DNA of 64,000 nucleotides from an uncultured Clostridium sp. (lineage in GTDB: Bacteria > Bacillota > Clostridia > Clostridiales > Clostridiaceae): positions 464,101-528,100 of the forward strand of contig NZ_CAJURG010000001.1 of NCBI RefSeq assembly GCF_910588715.1, written 5' to 3'. Positions 52,878-62,441 of the stretch are shown here, in pieces. The position numbers and the translations under genes are program-made. Position 1 is the first letter of the stretch. Every line of letters starts with the position of its first letter. A model generated the notes under the pieces. It saw only the letters and a list, made by a program, of their open reading frames with translations. It was not told the origin of the DNA and did no database searches.

Positions 52878-53162
52878 TTATTTAGTTTTATATTTTGGAA
52901 TTCTGTTATATCCAATACTAGGATTATTTGATTCATATTTTATAATTAAATCCATTTCTTTTTTATTTACTTCTTTATCTGTAGCATTTTCTGATTCCCA
53001 TAATATTTCTTTGCTGATTGTAAAATTTCTCTTTTGTTCTCTAGTAAAATCTTTTTCTATCAAATCATTATTTGCACTACCAAAATAATTTATACTATCT
53101 GTTAAATCTTTTCCAATATATATTTTCCCATTTGGATATGTTATTTTATAAATTACTTTCAT
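52878..53162 (-). CDS. Small GIY-YIG-like nuclease-domain protein
   Basis: The 94-residue protein starts MKVIYKITYPNGKIYIGKDL. This fits the GIY-YIG core (YKI...NGKIYIGK) found in homing endonucleases and phage proteins. A conserved-looking Glu is in NKKEMDLIIKYESNNPSIGY and the end has GYNRIPK. It is a free-standing domain without DNA-binding modules, so it may be a domesticated or decayed homing nuclease. AAGGAGTAATATT precedes the ATG. Confidence 0.75.
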   Translation of the reverse strand: MKVIYKITYPNGKIYIGKDLTDSINYFGSANNDLIEKDFTREQKRNFTISKEILWESENATDKEVNKKEMDLIIKYESNNPSIGYNRIPKYKTK

Positions 53163-53212
53163 ATTAATATTACTCCTTAATTCTTTTCTATATAATTAAA
53201 TTCAATATATAA

Positions 53213-53255
53213 TAAAAAATACCTTTTGATTTTAAAATATAAAAACAAAAGGTAT
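53213..53255 (-). terminator. Terminator after yebC
   Basis: Perfect arms ATACCTTTTG (53219-53228) and CAAAAGGTAT (53246-53255); ATTTTTTATT follows on the minus strand. Confidence 0.85.
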
Positions 53256-53281
53256 CTTAAATAAATTTACTTTTTTAAATT

Positions 53282-54022
53282 TTAATCGTCCCATCCGTCT
53301 GGAAATTCAGCATTGTGATAAACTTCTTGAACATCATCATCATCTTCAAGTAAATCTAACATCTTTTGGAACTTCTTAGCTGCATCCTCATCAATTTCAG
53401 TATATGTATCTGGAATCATTTTAACTGCTGCTTCTAAAAACTCTAATCCTTCAGCTTCTAAAGCTTCTCTTACCACACCAAAATCATCTGGAGAAGTAGT
53501 AATTATAAATACTTCCTCTTCATCACTATTAAAGTCTTCAGCTCCAGCATCTAATGCCATCATCATTAACTCTTCTTCATCAAGGTCTCCCTTTTCTATA
53601 ACAATTTCACCTTTTTCTTGGAACATGAATCCTACACAACCTGTAGTACCCATATTTCCTCCCCCCTTAGTGAAAGCACTTCTTACATTTCCTGCTGATC
53701 TATTTTTATTATCAGTTAAAGTATCAACAATAACAGCAACTCCTGATGGTCCATATCCTTCATAAACTATTCTTTCATAATCAACTGCTCCTAATTCCCC
53801 TGAAGCCTTCTTTATTGATCTTTGTACTGTATCATTTGGCATATTAGCTGCTTTTGCCTTTGCTATTGCATCTCTTAATTTAGGGTTGTTATCAGGATCT
53901 GGTCCTCCATTTTTAACAGCTATCATTAACTCTCTACCGATTTTTGTAAAGATTTTCCCTCTTTTAGCATCAGCTTTACCTTTTTTATTTTGTATATTAT
54001 GCCATTTTGAATGTCCTGACAT
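53282..54022 (-). CDS. yebC: YebC/PmpR-family protein
   Basis: The 246-residue protein starts MSGHSKWHNIQNKKGKADA, the unmistakable YebC N-terminus, and contains RIVYEGYGPSGVAVIVDTLT and GNMGTTGCVGFMF. YebC-type proteins act as regulators and, in recent work on the family, as factors that help ribosomes through difficult peptides. AGGAGGACAAAATA precedes the ATG. Single gene with a terminator. Confidence 0.96.
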   Translation of the reverse strand: MSGHSKWHNIQNKKGKADAKRGKIFTKIGRELMIAVKNGGPDPDNNPKLRDAIAKAKAANMPNDTVQRSIKKASGELGAVDYERIVYEGYGPSGVAVIVDTLTDNKNRSAGNVRSAFTKGGGNMGTTGCVGFMFQEKGEIVIEKGDLDEEELMMMALDAGAEDFNSDEEEVFIITTSPDDFGVVREALEAEGLEFLEAAVKMIPDTYTEIDEDAAKKFQKMLDLLEDDDDVQEVYHNAEFPDGWDD

Positions 54023-54162
54023 TATTTTGTCCTCCTAAATTCTTTATTTTTATTAATAAAAATCTTTTATATTATACCATAAAGATTATTATTTAACAAT
54101 TTTCTATTAAAAGCTTGAACTTTTAAAAAATTTAAATTTTTAATCAAACTTTAATATTAAAA

Positions 54163-54810
54163 TTATATTATAGAATACAATCTATTTTCTTCTTTAAAAT
54201 ATAGTTCTGGCTTACTCTTTTCAACCACTATCTTTCCATTACTTGCTTCTATAGCTTCTTTTTCTATTTCTTCTGCAACTAAAACCTCTGCAAGAATATG
54301 AATTATAACTTTATCAGTATATTCCGTATCTTCAATATGCCAATTATTTTGACCACAAAAATATTGTACCTTTCCTATCATATCATAATCTAATATTAAA
54401 GATACTTTAACTCCTTCAACCTTTTCCACTACTCCTCCAGCTTTTAGTGCAATAGATGCCCCTTTAGTATAAGCTCTAGTTAATCCTCCAGTTCCTAACA
54501 AAACACCTCCAAAATATCTTGTTACAACAACTGCACAATCTGTAATATTAGATTTTTTCATTACTTCTAAAATAGGAATTCCAGCTGTTCCTTGAGGCTC
54601 CCCATCATCACTATACCTTTGTATTCCCATATTTTCACCAATTATATAACCCCAACAATTATGTCTAGCTTGCTTATGTTTTGATTTAATTTCTGTTACA
54701 AAAGCTTTTGCTTCTTCTTCACTTTCTACTCTTTTTGCATATCCAATGAATTCAGACTTTTTTTCAATAAAACTATCTTCTCCATATTCTCTTATTGTAA
54801 TATATGCCAT
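54163..54810 (-). CDS. YigZ/IMPACT-family protein
   Basis: The 215-residue protein carries the IMPACT signature HKQARHNCWGYIIGENMG followed by DDGEPQGTAGIPIL and the VVVTRYFGGVLLGTGGLTRAY block. A small C-terminal ferredoxin-like domain follows. Function is uncertain in bacteria. Its start codon lies inside the end of the MocR gene (19-base overlap), so the two are translationally coupled. Confidence 0.93.
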   Translation of the reverse strand: MAYITIREYGEDSFIEKKSEFIGYAKRVESEEEAKAFVTEIKSKHKQARHNCWGYIIGENMGIQRYSDDGEPQGTAGIPILEVMKKSNITDCAVVVTRYFGGVLLGTGGLTRAYTKGASIALKAGGVVEKVEGVKVSLILDYDMIGKVQYFCGQNNWHIEDTEYTDKVIIHILAEVLVAEEIEKEAIEASNGKIVVEKSKPELYFKEENRLYSII

Positions 54811-56210
54811 CTGTAAAATACCTCCTTAATCATTTCAATTCCATTTATTATTTCTTTTTCACTAACTTGAGAAAAACTTAACTTAAAATACTGCTCACCT
54901 ATATTAGCACCTTTATAAAATAAAGTTCCTGGAGTAATAAAAACACCTTTTTCTTTAAGTTTATAAAATAATTCCTTTGATTTAATGTCTTTATCTCTAA
55001 TATTTAAATAAAAACTTAACCCACCTTTTGAATCAAAAAACTCTACGTATTCTTTAAGATTTTCATTAATTAATTTTTTCATCAATTCATATCTTTTTAT
55101 ATATTCAATCCTTAAGTTGTTTATATATTCAATCCAATATCCTTCTTTAATATACATTTCTAAAGCTCTTTGCATTAATGTTGAGGTAGCAATATCTGTA
55201 TTAATCTTTGAATTTTGAATACTTTCTCTAAAACCTTCTGGAGATATTATATATCCAAGTCTTATTCCTGGCAGAAATATCTTAGAAAAACTTTTAATAT
55301 AAATTACTCTATCATTTTTATCTAAATCCTTAAATGGTTCGTGCTTTATATTATCATCAAATATTAACTCTGACAAATAATCATCTTCAATTATATAAAA
55401 ATCATATTTCTTTGCTAGTTCCAAAATAGCAAGTTTCTTTTCACGACTATAACTAATTCCAGTTGGATTTTGAAAGTAACTCATTGTATAAAAGCATTTA
55501 ATTTTATTTTTCTTTAATACTTCTTCAAGCTTTTTTATATTTATTCCATCTTTTTCAATAGCTATTTCAAATACATTTGCTCTTCTAAATTTAAATACTG
55601 ATAATGCACCCATATAAGTTGGCTTTTCAACAATTACATTATCATTAATATTTACTATTGCCTTTGATGCAATATCAATTCCTTGTTGGGCTCCAGATAC
55701 TATTAATAAATTTTCTATATTTAAAGAATTATTCCAAAAAACTTTATTTATAGTTTCTCTAAGTTTTGTATATCCAAAAGCCTCTTCATTAATTAATGCA
55801 TCTGCTCCATCTCTATTTAAAACATTATTTATAACCTTTTTAAATCTATCTATCGGAAAATTTACATATCTCGAGCTTTCCCCTGTAAAATCAATTATAT
55901 TTTCATCGCAACTATTTTTTATTAATTTAATTGCCTTAGAATATTCCTTTTTAAAATAATCATTAATCTCTCTTTTCTTTGCATAAGTTCCTGAACCCAT
56001 TTTTTGATAGGCATAACCTTCACTTACAAGTTTATCATAACAACTTACAATAGTAACATTATTTACACTTAATATTTTTGATAAATTTCTTATAGCTGGT
56101 AGCTTATCCCCATCCTTTATTATATTAGAATTAATTAAATTTTTTATATTATCTGCAATTTGAATATACTTAGGTTCATAGCCATTAAATTCTACATTAA
56201 ACTTTTCCAT
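54792..56210 (-). CDS. MocR/PdxR-type GntR regulator with aminotransferase domain
   Basis: The 472-residue protein has an N-terminal GntR winged helix (PAIRNLSKILSVNNVTIVSC, residues about 42-61) and a class-I aminotransferase-like domain. The PLP lysine is in VIYIKSFSKIFLPGIRLGY; the cofactor-binding Asp/Tyr lie near FYIIEDDYLSEL. Such regulators often control vitamin B6 or amino-acid metabolism genes, but none is divergent here. It overlaps yigZ by 19 bases. Confidence 0.9.
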   Translation of the reverse strand: MEKFNVEFNGYEPKYIQIADNIKNLINSNIIKDGDKLPAIRNLSKILSVNNVTIVSCYDKLVSEGYAYQKMGSGTYAKKREINDYFKKEYSKAIKLIKNSCDENIIDFTGESSRYVNFPIDRFKKVINNVLNRDGADALINEEAFGYTKLRETINKVFWNNSLNIENLLIVSGAQQGIDIASKAIVNINDNVIVEKPTYMGALSVFKFRRANVFEIAIEKDGINIKKLEEVLKKNKIKCFYTMSYFQNPTGISYSREKKLAILELAKKYDFYIIEDDYLSELIFDDNIKHEPFKDLDKNDRVIYIKSFSKIFLPGIRLGYIISPEGFRESIQNSKINTDIATSTLMQRALEMYIKEGYWIEYINNLRIEYIKRYELMKKLINENLKEYVEFFDSKGGLSFYLNIRDKDIKSKELFYKLKEKGVFITPGTLFYKGANIGEQYFKLSFSQVSEKEIINGIEMIKEVFYRWHILQ

Positions 56211-56289
56211 ATTGTCCCATTCCCTTTGACACTAAAATTATATTAATGGATTTAATTATAGAAAATGTAGTAAATATAGTCAAATTTAT

Positions 56290-56333
56290 ATAAAAATAAC
56301 CCAGAATTATAAATTAAAATAATTCTGAGTTAT
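56290..56333 (-). terminator. Terminator after the bactofilin-like gene
   Basis: ATAACCCAGAATT (56296-56308) pairs with AATTCTGAGTTAT (56321-56333) with one mismatch; TTTTATATAAATTT follows on the minus strand. Confidence 0.7.
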
Positions 56334-56342
56334 CTATATTTT

Positions 56343-57455
56343 TTATGCTTGTTTTTCAGTTAATATAGCAAAAATATTTTGTATAAATAATCCTAGTGAT
56401 AATAATAAACATGCTAAACTAGCTATTACCCCAACAAATGGAATAAATGTTATAAGCTTAATAATTAAAGTAAACACTATTGCTGAAAGATATTTATTCA
56501 TATTTCTAAATACAATTCTTCCAATTACTATACCTGATATTATTGGTGCAATATATATTAAAACACTATATATTAATATACTAATTATAGAAATAGGTAT
56601 ACAAACAACAGTGAAGCATAGCATCATTGATAATATTGGTACTATTATAAGAGTTGCAAACCCAATTAAGAAAGGTAACCAAGGTTTATTAACTAATCTA
56701 TCATAACTATTTGATAAATATTTTTTACACAACAAAGTTATTAATAAAACTAATATTATTGCTGTTATTAAGCTCATAACCTTTCCTAGAAGTTCTACTC
56801 CTAAAAAACTTCCCATAACTGTTGATCCTAAAAAATTATTATTTTTATTATTAGTTTCTATTTTTTCAAAATTAATCTTACTAGTATTAAAGCTTCCTAA
56901 AACTGTTGGTTCATTTTCTGACTTAACATCAAAACTTCCATCTACTCTAGCATTTTCAGCAATAATTAATTCATCACAAATTATCTTTGCATTACCTGTA
57001 ACTACTCCATTTAACTCTACTTTACTAGCTACTATATATAAATCTTCAACTTCCCCTAAAAGGTTAACACTTTCTGCAAAAACATAAACTCCCTTAGCTT
57101 TTGAATTAGAGTTAATATTTATAGCATTTGCAAAAGCAGTTATGTTCCTATTTATTTGTGAATTTATATTTATAACATTACCTGCTGCTCTAACACTTCC
57201 ACCAATACTATTAACATCAATATTAATAGTATTTCCTGCAACAATAACATCACCTTCTACAGTTCCATTTAAACTTATAGTATTTCCTGCCATGTATACA
57301 TCTGATTTTCCATCTACAGTTTTATTAATATTATTTCCTGTATAAAATAAATTTCTTGCACTTTCCGCTGTATCTGCAAATACATTAATTGAAATACTCA
57401 TTACAAAGAAAAATGTAACTGCAAACATTAAAAATCTTTTCATAGTTAATTTCAT
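56343..57455 (-). CDS. Bactofilin-like polymer-forming membrane protein
   Basis: The 370-residue protein has a signal peptide (FLMFAVTFFFVMSISINVFA). A beta-helix of about 150 residues follows, with repeated NTI/VEGDV turns (YMAGNTISLNGTVEGDVIVA; GVVTGNAKIICDELIIAENA), like bactofilins. Four to five C-terminal hydrophobic segments (about 225-365) follow. So the beta-helix faces outside. This combination is common in Firmicutes and of unknown function, possibly in envelope organisation. GGGAGG precedes the ATG. Confidence 0.85.
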   Translation of the reverse strand: MKLTMKRFLMFAVTFFFVMSISINVFADTAESARNLFYTGNNINKTVDGKSDVYMAGNTISLNGTVEGDVIVAGNTINIDVNSIGGSVRAAGNVININSQINRNITAFANAININSNSKAKGVYVFAESVNLLGEVEDLYIVASKVELNGVVTGNAKIICDELIIAENARVDGSFDVKSENEPTVLGSFNTSKINFEKIETNNKNNNFLGSTVMGSFLGVELLGKVMSLITAIILVLLITLLCKKYLSNSYDRLVNKPWLPFLIGFATLIIVPILSMMLCFTVVCIPISIISILIYSVLIYIAPIISGIVIGRIVFRNMNKYLSAIVFTLIIKLITFIPFVGVIASLACLLLSLGLFIQNIFAILTEKQA

Positions 57456-57497
57456 AATTATTACCTCCCATAATTCTAAGTATATTAATATATAAAT

Positions 57498-58952
57498 TTA
57501 TATATTTACTTTATCTAATACCCAAACCGATACACTACCATTTCTCACCATAAAATTTCCAAATCCATTTTCATCAATAACAATTCTTTCCTCAAAGTTT
57601 GAAAATAAGTCTCTAAACCTTTCTCCTGAAAAATGCTTTCCTATATACATTTTCTTTTCTCCACCCAATTTATTTGTTAATACCACAGCTAAGCCTGAAT
57701 TATTATGTTCCTTATCTCCTTCTCTTGTCCATCCAATTAAGTTTTTATCATCCAAATAATCATTTTGCTTTCCATATGATAATTCTTTTCTTGCTCTTAA
57801 TAATAAATCTAAGGCATTTCCCATTCCATAATAACTATGACTTGGTATTCCATAATAGTCTCCATAAAAAACACATGGATAACCTTCAACTCTTAATAAT
57901 ATTAAAGAATATGCTAACGGCTTAAACCATGGTTCTATCCAGGATTGAAGAGAACTTCCTAATTGAGTATCATGATTATCAACAAATGTTACCGAATTTA
58001 TAGGACATCTTTCAATTAATGTTCCTTTAAATATATTTCTCATATCAAAATTTCCATTGCTATGAGAAGCTTCATAAAAATTAAAATGCAATGGTACATC
58101 AAATAGAGACATTATATACTTCGTATTATTTAAATAATTTAATAATACATCTACATTAGAATGCCAATATTCACCTACAGCAAATAACTCCTTCTTAGTT
58201 TCCTTTCTTAAATATTCTAACCACTCTACAAAGAATTCATAACTTATATGTTTGACAGCATCTAATCTAAATCCTTCTATGCTAGTAAAATAAATATACC
58301 ATTTACCCCATTTTTTTAATTCTTCTACAACTTCTCTATTAGAAAAGTCTAAATCAGCTCCCATAAGATAATCATAGTTTCCATTTTCTTTATCTACTTC
58401 ATCACTCCATCTTTTAGTTAAAAACTTATAAATACTATTTCTCTTTGTTTTATCATCATAGTCTATTCCATCAAAGTCATTCCAATCCCACTTAAAAGAT
58501 GAATATTTATTATTTCTTCCTGGAAAGTTAAATTTAGTTCATGCCCTTATAAGTTTACTTCCACTAATATCGATATTCCTATTAAAAAATTCCTCTTCAT
58601 TTGCCATAACTTCTTCAACTTCATCAGCACCCATCTTATGATTTAAAACTATATCTCCATAGCTTTGAATATTATTTCCCTTTAATATTTTTATTGCTTT
58701 TAAATATTCATCTTTGCTACCATACTTAGTTTCTATAGTCCCCTTTTGATTAAATTCTCCTAAATCATATAAGTCATATGCACCATAACCAACATCATAT
58801 CTCCCACCAATTCCCTTATACGCTGGTGGCATCCATACTGCTGTTATTCCTAGATTTTTTAAGTTATTTGCCTCTTTAGCTATTTCATTCCACAACTTAC
58901 ATTTCGGTAACAGAAACCATTCAAAGTATTGCATAATTGTTCCATTAACCAT
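57498..58952 (-). pseudogene. Cytoplasmic alpha-amylase (GH13) interrupted by one in-frame TGA
   Basis: The two open frames 58539-58952 and 57498-58364 are one reading frame of 485 codons, interrupted only by TGA at 58541-58539. Upstream are FEWFLLPKC and VWMPPAYKG. Downstream are the GH13 nucleophile block EGFRLDAVKH, acid/base VGEYW and the conserved FVDNHDT. The sequence around the stop reads IRA-stop-TKFNFPGR; family members have Trp here (AWTKFTFPGR), so TGG has become TGA. All catalytic residues lie after the stop. Nonsense mutation is most likely; sequencing error is possible. Expected full length about 484 residues. Confidence 0.88.
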
Positions 58953-58990
58953 TTAAATTCCCCCACTTTAATACCATGCTTACTTACTAT

Positions 58991-60787
58991 TTACATTAAT
59001 ATTTTTATGATATAATCCTTAGTTTTATTATAACTTTCATCATCAACCTCAACAATCATAAAGCTTCCATCTTCTTTATAATCTTCTTCTAAAACTCTGC
59101 CATTTCTATGAAGAAATGAACTTATATCACTTCTATCATATGGTATTAAATATTCACATTTTTTCATTTTGTAAGGAAGATTTTCTTCTATTAAACTTAA
59201 TAGTTCATCTAAATTTATACCTTCTCTTGCTGAAATTTCAATTGTTTCATATTCATTTACTGCTTCTTTAATAGTATTAAGTTGCTCCTCTGTAGCAGTA
59301 TCTATTTTATTTAAAACAAGTAAAGTTTTCTTATCCTTAGCTCCTAATTCAAATAAAACTTCTTCTACTGCTTTAATTTGCTCTAAAGCTGTACTACTTG
59401 AAGAATCAACAACATGACATAAAAGATCAGAGTAAATTACTTCCTCTAAAGTTGATTTAAATGCTTCTACTAAGTCATGTGGTAATTTTCTTACAAATCC
59501 AACTGTATCAGTTAAAGTTATTACACCTTTATTTTTTAATACAATAGCTCTAGTTGTTATATCTAAAGTTGCAAATAACATATCTGCTTCAAATACTTTT
59601 TCTTTTCCCAAAATTTCCTTTTGAGCAGCAACATCACAAAGAGCATTTCTTAAAGTAGATTTTCCTGCATTTGTATATCCAACTAAAGAAACCTTTGGAA
59701 TACTTTCTTTATTTCTTTTTTCTCTTTGAGTTTCCCTAATTTTTTTAATTTTCTTTAATTCGTCATTTAAATCATAAATTTGTTCTTTTATATGTCTTCT
59801 ATCAGTTTCTAACTTCTTTTCCCCGGGACCTTTAGTACCAATCCCACCACCAGTTCTTGACATTATTGTACCAAGACCTTGAAGCCTACTCATTCTATAT
59901 TTAAGTTGTGCTAATTCAACTTGAATTTTAGCTTCTCTGCTTTTTGCTCTTCTAGCAAATATCTCAAGAATAAGTGTAGTTCTGTCTATAACTTTAGCAC
60001 CTATAGCTGCTTCTAAATTTCTAACTTGTGATCCTGACAATTCATCATCAAATATAACTACATTTGCTCTTAATTTTTGTCTTAATTGAGCAATTTCTAA
60101 AACCTTACCTCTACCAATATAAAAAGCAGAATCTATTTTATTTCTGCTTTGATAAACACTATCAAGCACAGGAATATCACAAGCTTTTGTTAATTCCTTA
60201 AGCTCTTCTAAGCTTTCTTTTGTATCAGATCCAACTAGTATAGCTTTTTCCTCATTATCTTCAATTATATCCTTTTCTTTAATTAAAGAATCTATATAAC
60301 TAATTTTATTTAATATATGTATTTTAGATATTTCTTCTAAAGATATGTGAGAAGTTTCTTCATAATCTAATGTATCATTAAAAACTGTCAACATTCCTAA
60401 GGAACAATCTAATATTTTCCCTTCATATATTCCAATAGCTACAATAGCATCTAATTTTAACTTTAATAATGCACTAATATCTAATGCTGATAAGTTACTC
60501 ATTCCATTAGGATGTGTATGAATTATTCTAACACCAGCTAATCTTTTTTCCCTTATATCTAAAGTTTCTATTTCTACTGAAGTAGAATCCCCTATTGCTA
60601 TAGTTTTAATAGTTCCTCTTCTATCTATTGCAACACTTATTTCTCTTTCTATAAAAGATGAAACCCTAGAAATAACTTCAATTATTTCAATAGAGCAAAC
60701 TTCATCCTTAGGACATTTAGCTTTATAAAGTCTTTCTAGTTCTTCTATTGCAGACTTTTTTACACCATCTACATTTCCATATATCAT
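58991..60787 (-). CDS. hflX: GTPase HflX with a JAMM-like N-terminal domain
   Basis: HflX splits or rescues ribosomes under stress. The C-terminal two-thirds carry the HflX glycine-rich domain (GLGTIMSRTGGGIGTKGPGE) and the GTPase: P-loop LVGYTNAGKSTLRN, switch TLTDTVGFVRKLP and LLVLNKIDTA. Residues 1-about 150 are an extension with HTHPNGMSNLSALD, the H-x-H-x(7)-S-x(2)-D pattern of JAMM/RadC metal sites. I start at the ATG 60787 (598 residues) since GAGGTG precedes it; an upstream GTG at 60796 overlaps that site. The role of the extension is unknown. Confidence 0.93.
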   Translation of the reverse strand: MIYGNVDGVKKSAIEELERLYKAKCPKDEVCSIEIIEVISRVSSFIEREISVAIDRRGTIKTIAIGDSTSVEIETLDIREKRLAGVRIIHTHPNGMSNLSALDISALLKLKLDAIVAIGIYEGKILDCSLGMLTVFNDTLDYEETSHISLEEISKIHILNKISYIDSLIKEKDIIEDNEEKAILVGSDTKESLEELKELTKACDIPVLDSVYQSRNKIDSAFYIGRGKVLEIAQLRQKLRANVVIFDDELSGSQVRNLEAAIGAKVIDRTTLILEIFARRAKSREAKIQVELAQLKYRMSRLQGLGTIMSRTGGGIGTKGPGEKKLETDRRHIKEQIYDLNDELKKIKKIRETQREKRNKESIPKVSLVGYTNAGKSTLRNALCDVAAQKEILGKEKVFEADMLFATLDITTRAIVLKNKGVITLTDTVGFVRKLPHDLVEAFKSTLEEVIYSDLLCHVVDSSSSTALEQIKAVEEVLFELGAKDKKTLLVLNKIDTATEEQLNTIKEAVNEYETIEISAREGINLDELLSLIEENLPYKMKKCEYLIPYDRSDISSFLHRNGRVLEEDYKEDGSFMIVEVDDESYNKTKDYIIKILM

Positions 60788-61108
60788 AATTATCACCTCA
60801 ACTAAATAATTCTTATTTAGTATATACTAAAAAGTATAAAATTAATTTTAATCATCTTATTAATTTTTCCTATATATACTATTATTGCTGATATTTCACT
60901 ATATTTTATCTTATTATAAAACAAATGTAAACTTAGTTGTTTTTTATTTTTAAGTTGCAAAACATCAGTATTATTGTTAAAATTTATATTAATATTGTAT
61001 TTTAAATCGAAACATATTAAGTTTTATATAATATAATATGTCAACTATTATGATAATTTTTTCATACATAAATTAATAATTTAAATATTAATAGTGGAGG
61101 TTTTCTAC
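60788..61108. other. Intergenic region between hflX and hpt, no gene seen
   Basis: About 320 AT-rich bases that must hold two divergent promoters. I saw no ORF, hairpin with T-run or known RNA motif. Confidence 0.5.
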
Positions 61109-61636
61109 ATGGACGATAAAAAACGTAATATTCTTTTTTCAGAAGAACAAATTAAAACTAGAGTAAAAGAATTAGGTGAAGAAATAACAAAAGATTATGA
61201 AGGTAAAGAATTATATGTATTACCACTTTTAAGAGGTAGCTTTGTTTTTGGAGCTGATATTTTTAAAGCTTTAGATGTAAAATCTAGAATTGGATTTATG
61301 ACTACTTCAAGTTATGGACATAGTGAAGTTAGTTCAGGTACTGTTACTGTTGTTAATGATATTCCAGATAATATAGAAGGATTAGATGTTTTAATAGTTG
61401 ATGATATAATTGATACAGGCTACACTATGCAATTTGTTATAGAACATGTAAAAAAATTAGGAGCAAAATCAGTAAAAACTTGTGTATTACTAGATAAGCC
61501 TTCTAGAAGAAAAGTTGATTTAAAGCCTGACTATTGTTGTTTTGAAATAGATGACTTATTCGTAGTAGGCTATGGACTTGACTACGAAGGTTATTATAGA
61601 AATGTTCCTTATGTTTTTAATTGGGAATCTAAGTAA
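61109..61636 (+). CDS. hpt: Hypoxanthine phosphoribosyltransferase
   Basis: The enzyme salvages hypoxanthine and guanine with PRPP. The protein has about 175 residues. The PRPP-binding motif is DVLIVDDIIDTGYTMQ and the flexible-loop region is FMTTSSYGHSEVSSG. The C-terminal FVVGYGLDYEGYYRNVPYV is typical of the family. The frame opens at a GTG (61094) that is part of the GTGGAGG ribosome binding site; the ATG at 61109 is the likely start. Confidence 0.95.
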   Translation: MDDKKRNILFSEEQIKTRVKELGEEITKDYEGKELYVLPLLRGSFVFGADIFKALDVKSRIGFMTTSSYGHSEVSSGTVTVVNDIPDNIEGLDVLIVDDIIDTGYTMQFVIEHVKKLGAKSVKTCVLLDKPSRRKVDLKPDYCCFEIDDLFVVGYGLDYEGYYRNVPYVFNWESK

Positions 61637-61665
61637 TACCTAAACTTTAAATAATAATTACTAAA

Positions 61666-61694
61666 AAGGGATAAAGACTAATACTTTATCCCTT
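61666..61694. terminator. Bidirectional terminator
   Basis: Perfect arms AAGGGATAAAG (61666-61676) and CTTTATCCCTT (61684-61694). Serves hpt and the convergent amidase. Confidence 0.88.
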
Positions 61695-61718
61695 AAAATT
61701 TTCCTTCAATTTAATAAT

Positions 61719-62249
61719 CTATATTTTTTTATTTGAAATAGCTTCAGCTATAGTCTTTCCAATCAAATCTGGTCCTAATTTCCTATAAAGTTCAATATCT
61801 TTACTTGCTTCAACAAAACAAGTTTCAACTATCATAGACTTCATGTTTGTATGCTTTAATTCATACAATCCCTTTCTAATCTTTTGTCCTCTATTTTTAA
61901 ATCCTAAAGCTGAAATAGCATTAACTACTCTTCCTGCTACATCATATTCATAATAAACACAAACTTCTGTTCCTAATGCTCCATTATAAACATTATAAGC
62001 TTTATTAAAATGAATAGATACAAATAAATCTGCTCCCCAACTATTGGCTTTATTAACTCCATAAGCTAAATCTCCAGTTGAACTATTCATGCTATCTGGA
62101 GGAGTTACATCTAATACTTCATGTCCTAATTTTCTTAAATATTTTATAACTGCATCTTTAACTAATCTATCTTCAGTTAGTTCATCTAATACAGCTCTTG
62201 CTCCTGGAACTCTTGGACAATGTCCACCTCTTACTGCAATTTTACTCAT
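61719..62249 (-). CDS. N-acetylmuramoyl-L-alanine amidase, endolysin type, catalytic domain only
   Basis: A zinc amidase (Amidase_3) of 176 residues that cleaves the glycan-peptide bond. Zinc ligands His10 (VRGGHCPRVPG), Glu26 and His80 (FVSIHFNKA) and the catalytic Glu142 (MIVETCFVE) are all present. The sequence resembles catalytic domains of clostridial phage endolysins. It has no signal peptide and no cell-wall-binding domain. It may be a domesticated prophage lysin or mother-cell spore enzyme. GAGGAGATG precedes the ATG. Confidence 0.88.
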   Translation of the reverse strand: MSKIAVRGGHCPRVPGARAVLDELTEDRLVKDAVIKYLRKLGHEVLDVTPPDSMNSSTGDLAYGVNKANSWGADLFVSIHFNKAYNVYNGALGTEVCVYYEYDVAGRVVNAISALGFKNRGQKIRKGLYELKHTNMKSMIVETCFVEASKDIELYRKLGPDLIGKTIAEAISNKKI

Positions 62250-62367
62250 AAATTAACATCTCCTCAATAACATATTATGGAAATTAATATGTTGTTGATA
62301 ACAAAAATATAGCAGATTTTTAATTATATTTTTATAAATTTTCAATTAAAGAGTTATTTTATAATAT

Positions 62368-62397
62368 TTGACAGAATTTTATACTTTAGAATATAAT
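62368..62397 (+). promoter_or_regulatory. Near-consensus sigma-A promoter facing right, no plus-strand gene behind it
   Basis: TTGACA (62368-62373), an 18-base spacer, TATAAT (62392-62397). Both boxes are perfect. Downstream lies the minus-strand ABC transporter gene, so transcription would be antisense to it. Confidence 0.7.
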
Positions 62398-62441
62398 CAC
62401 ATAAACTTTTATAACTTCTTATATTTTCCTTTCAGAAATTA

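Noticed and set aside
58539..58541. In-frame TGA in the amylase read as selenocysteine, given selD in the window
   Set aside because: The family has Trp, not Cys or Sec, at this position. I saw no SECIS-like hairpin beside it, and no selA/selB/selC is in the window.
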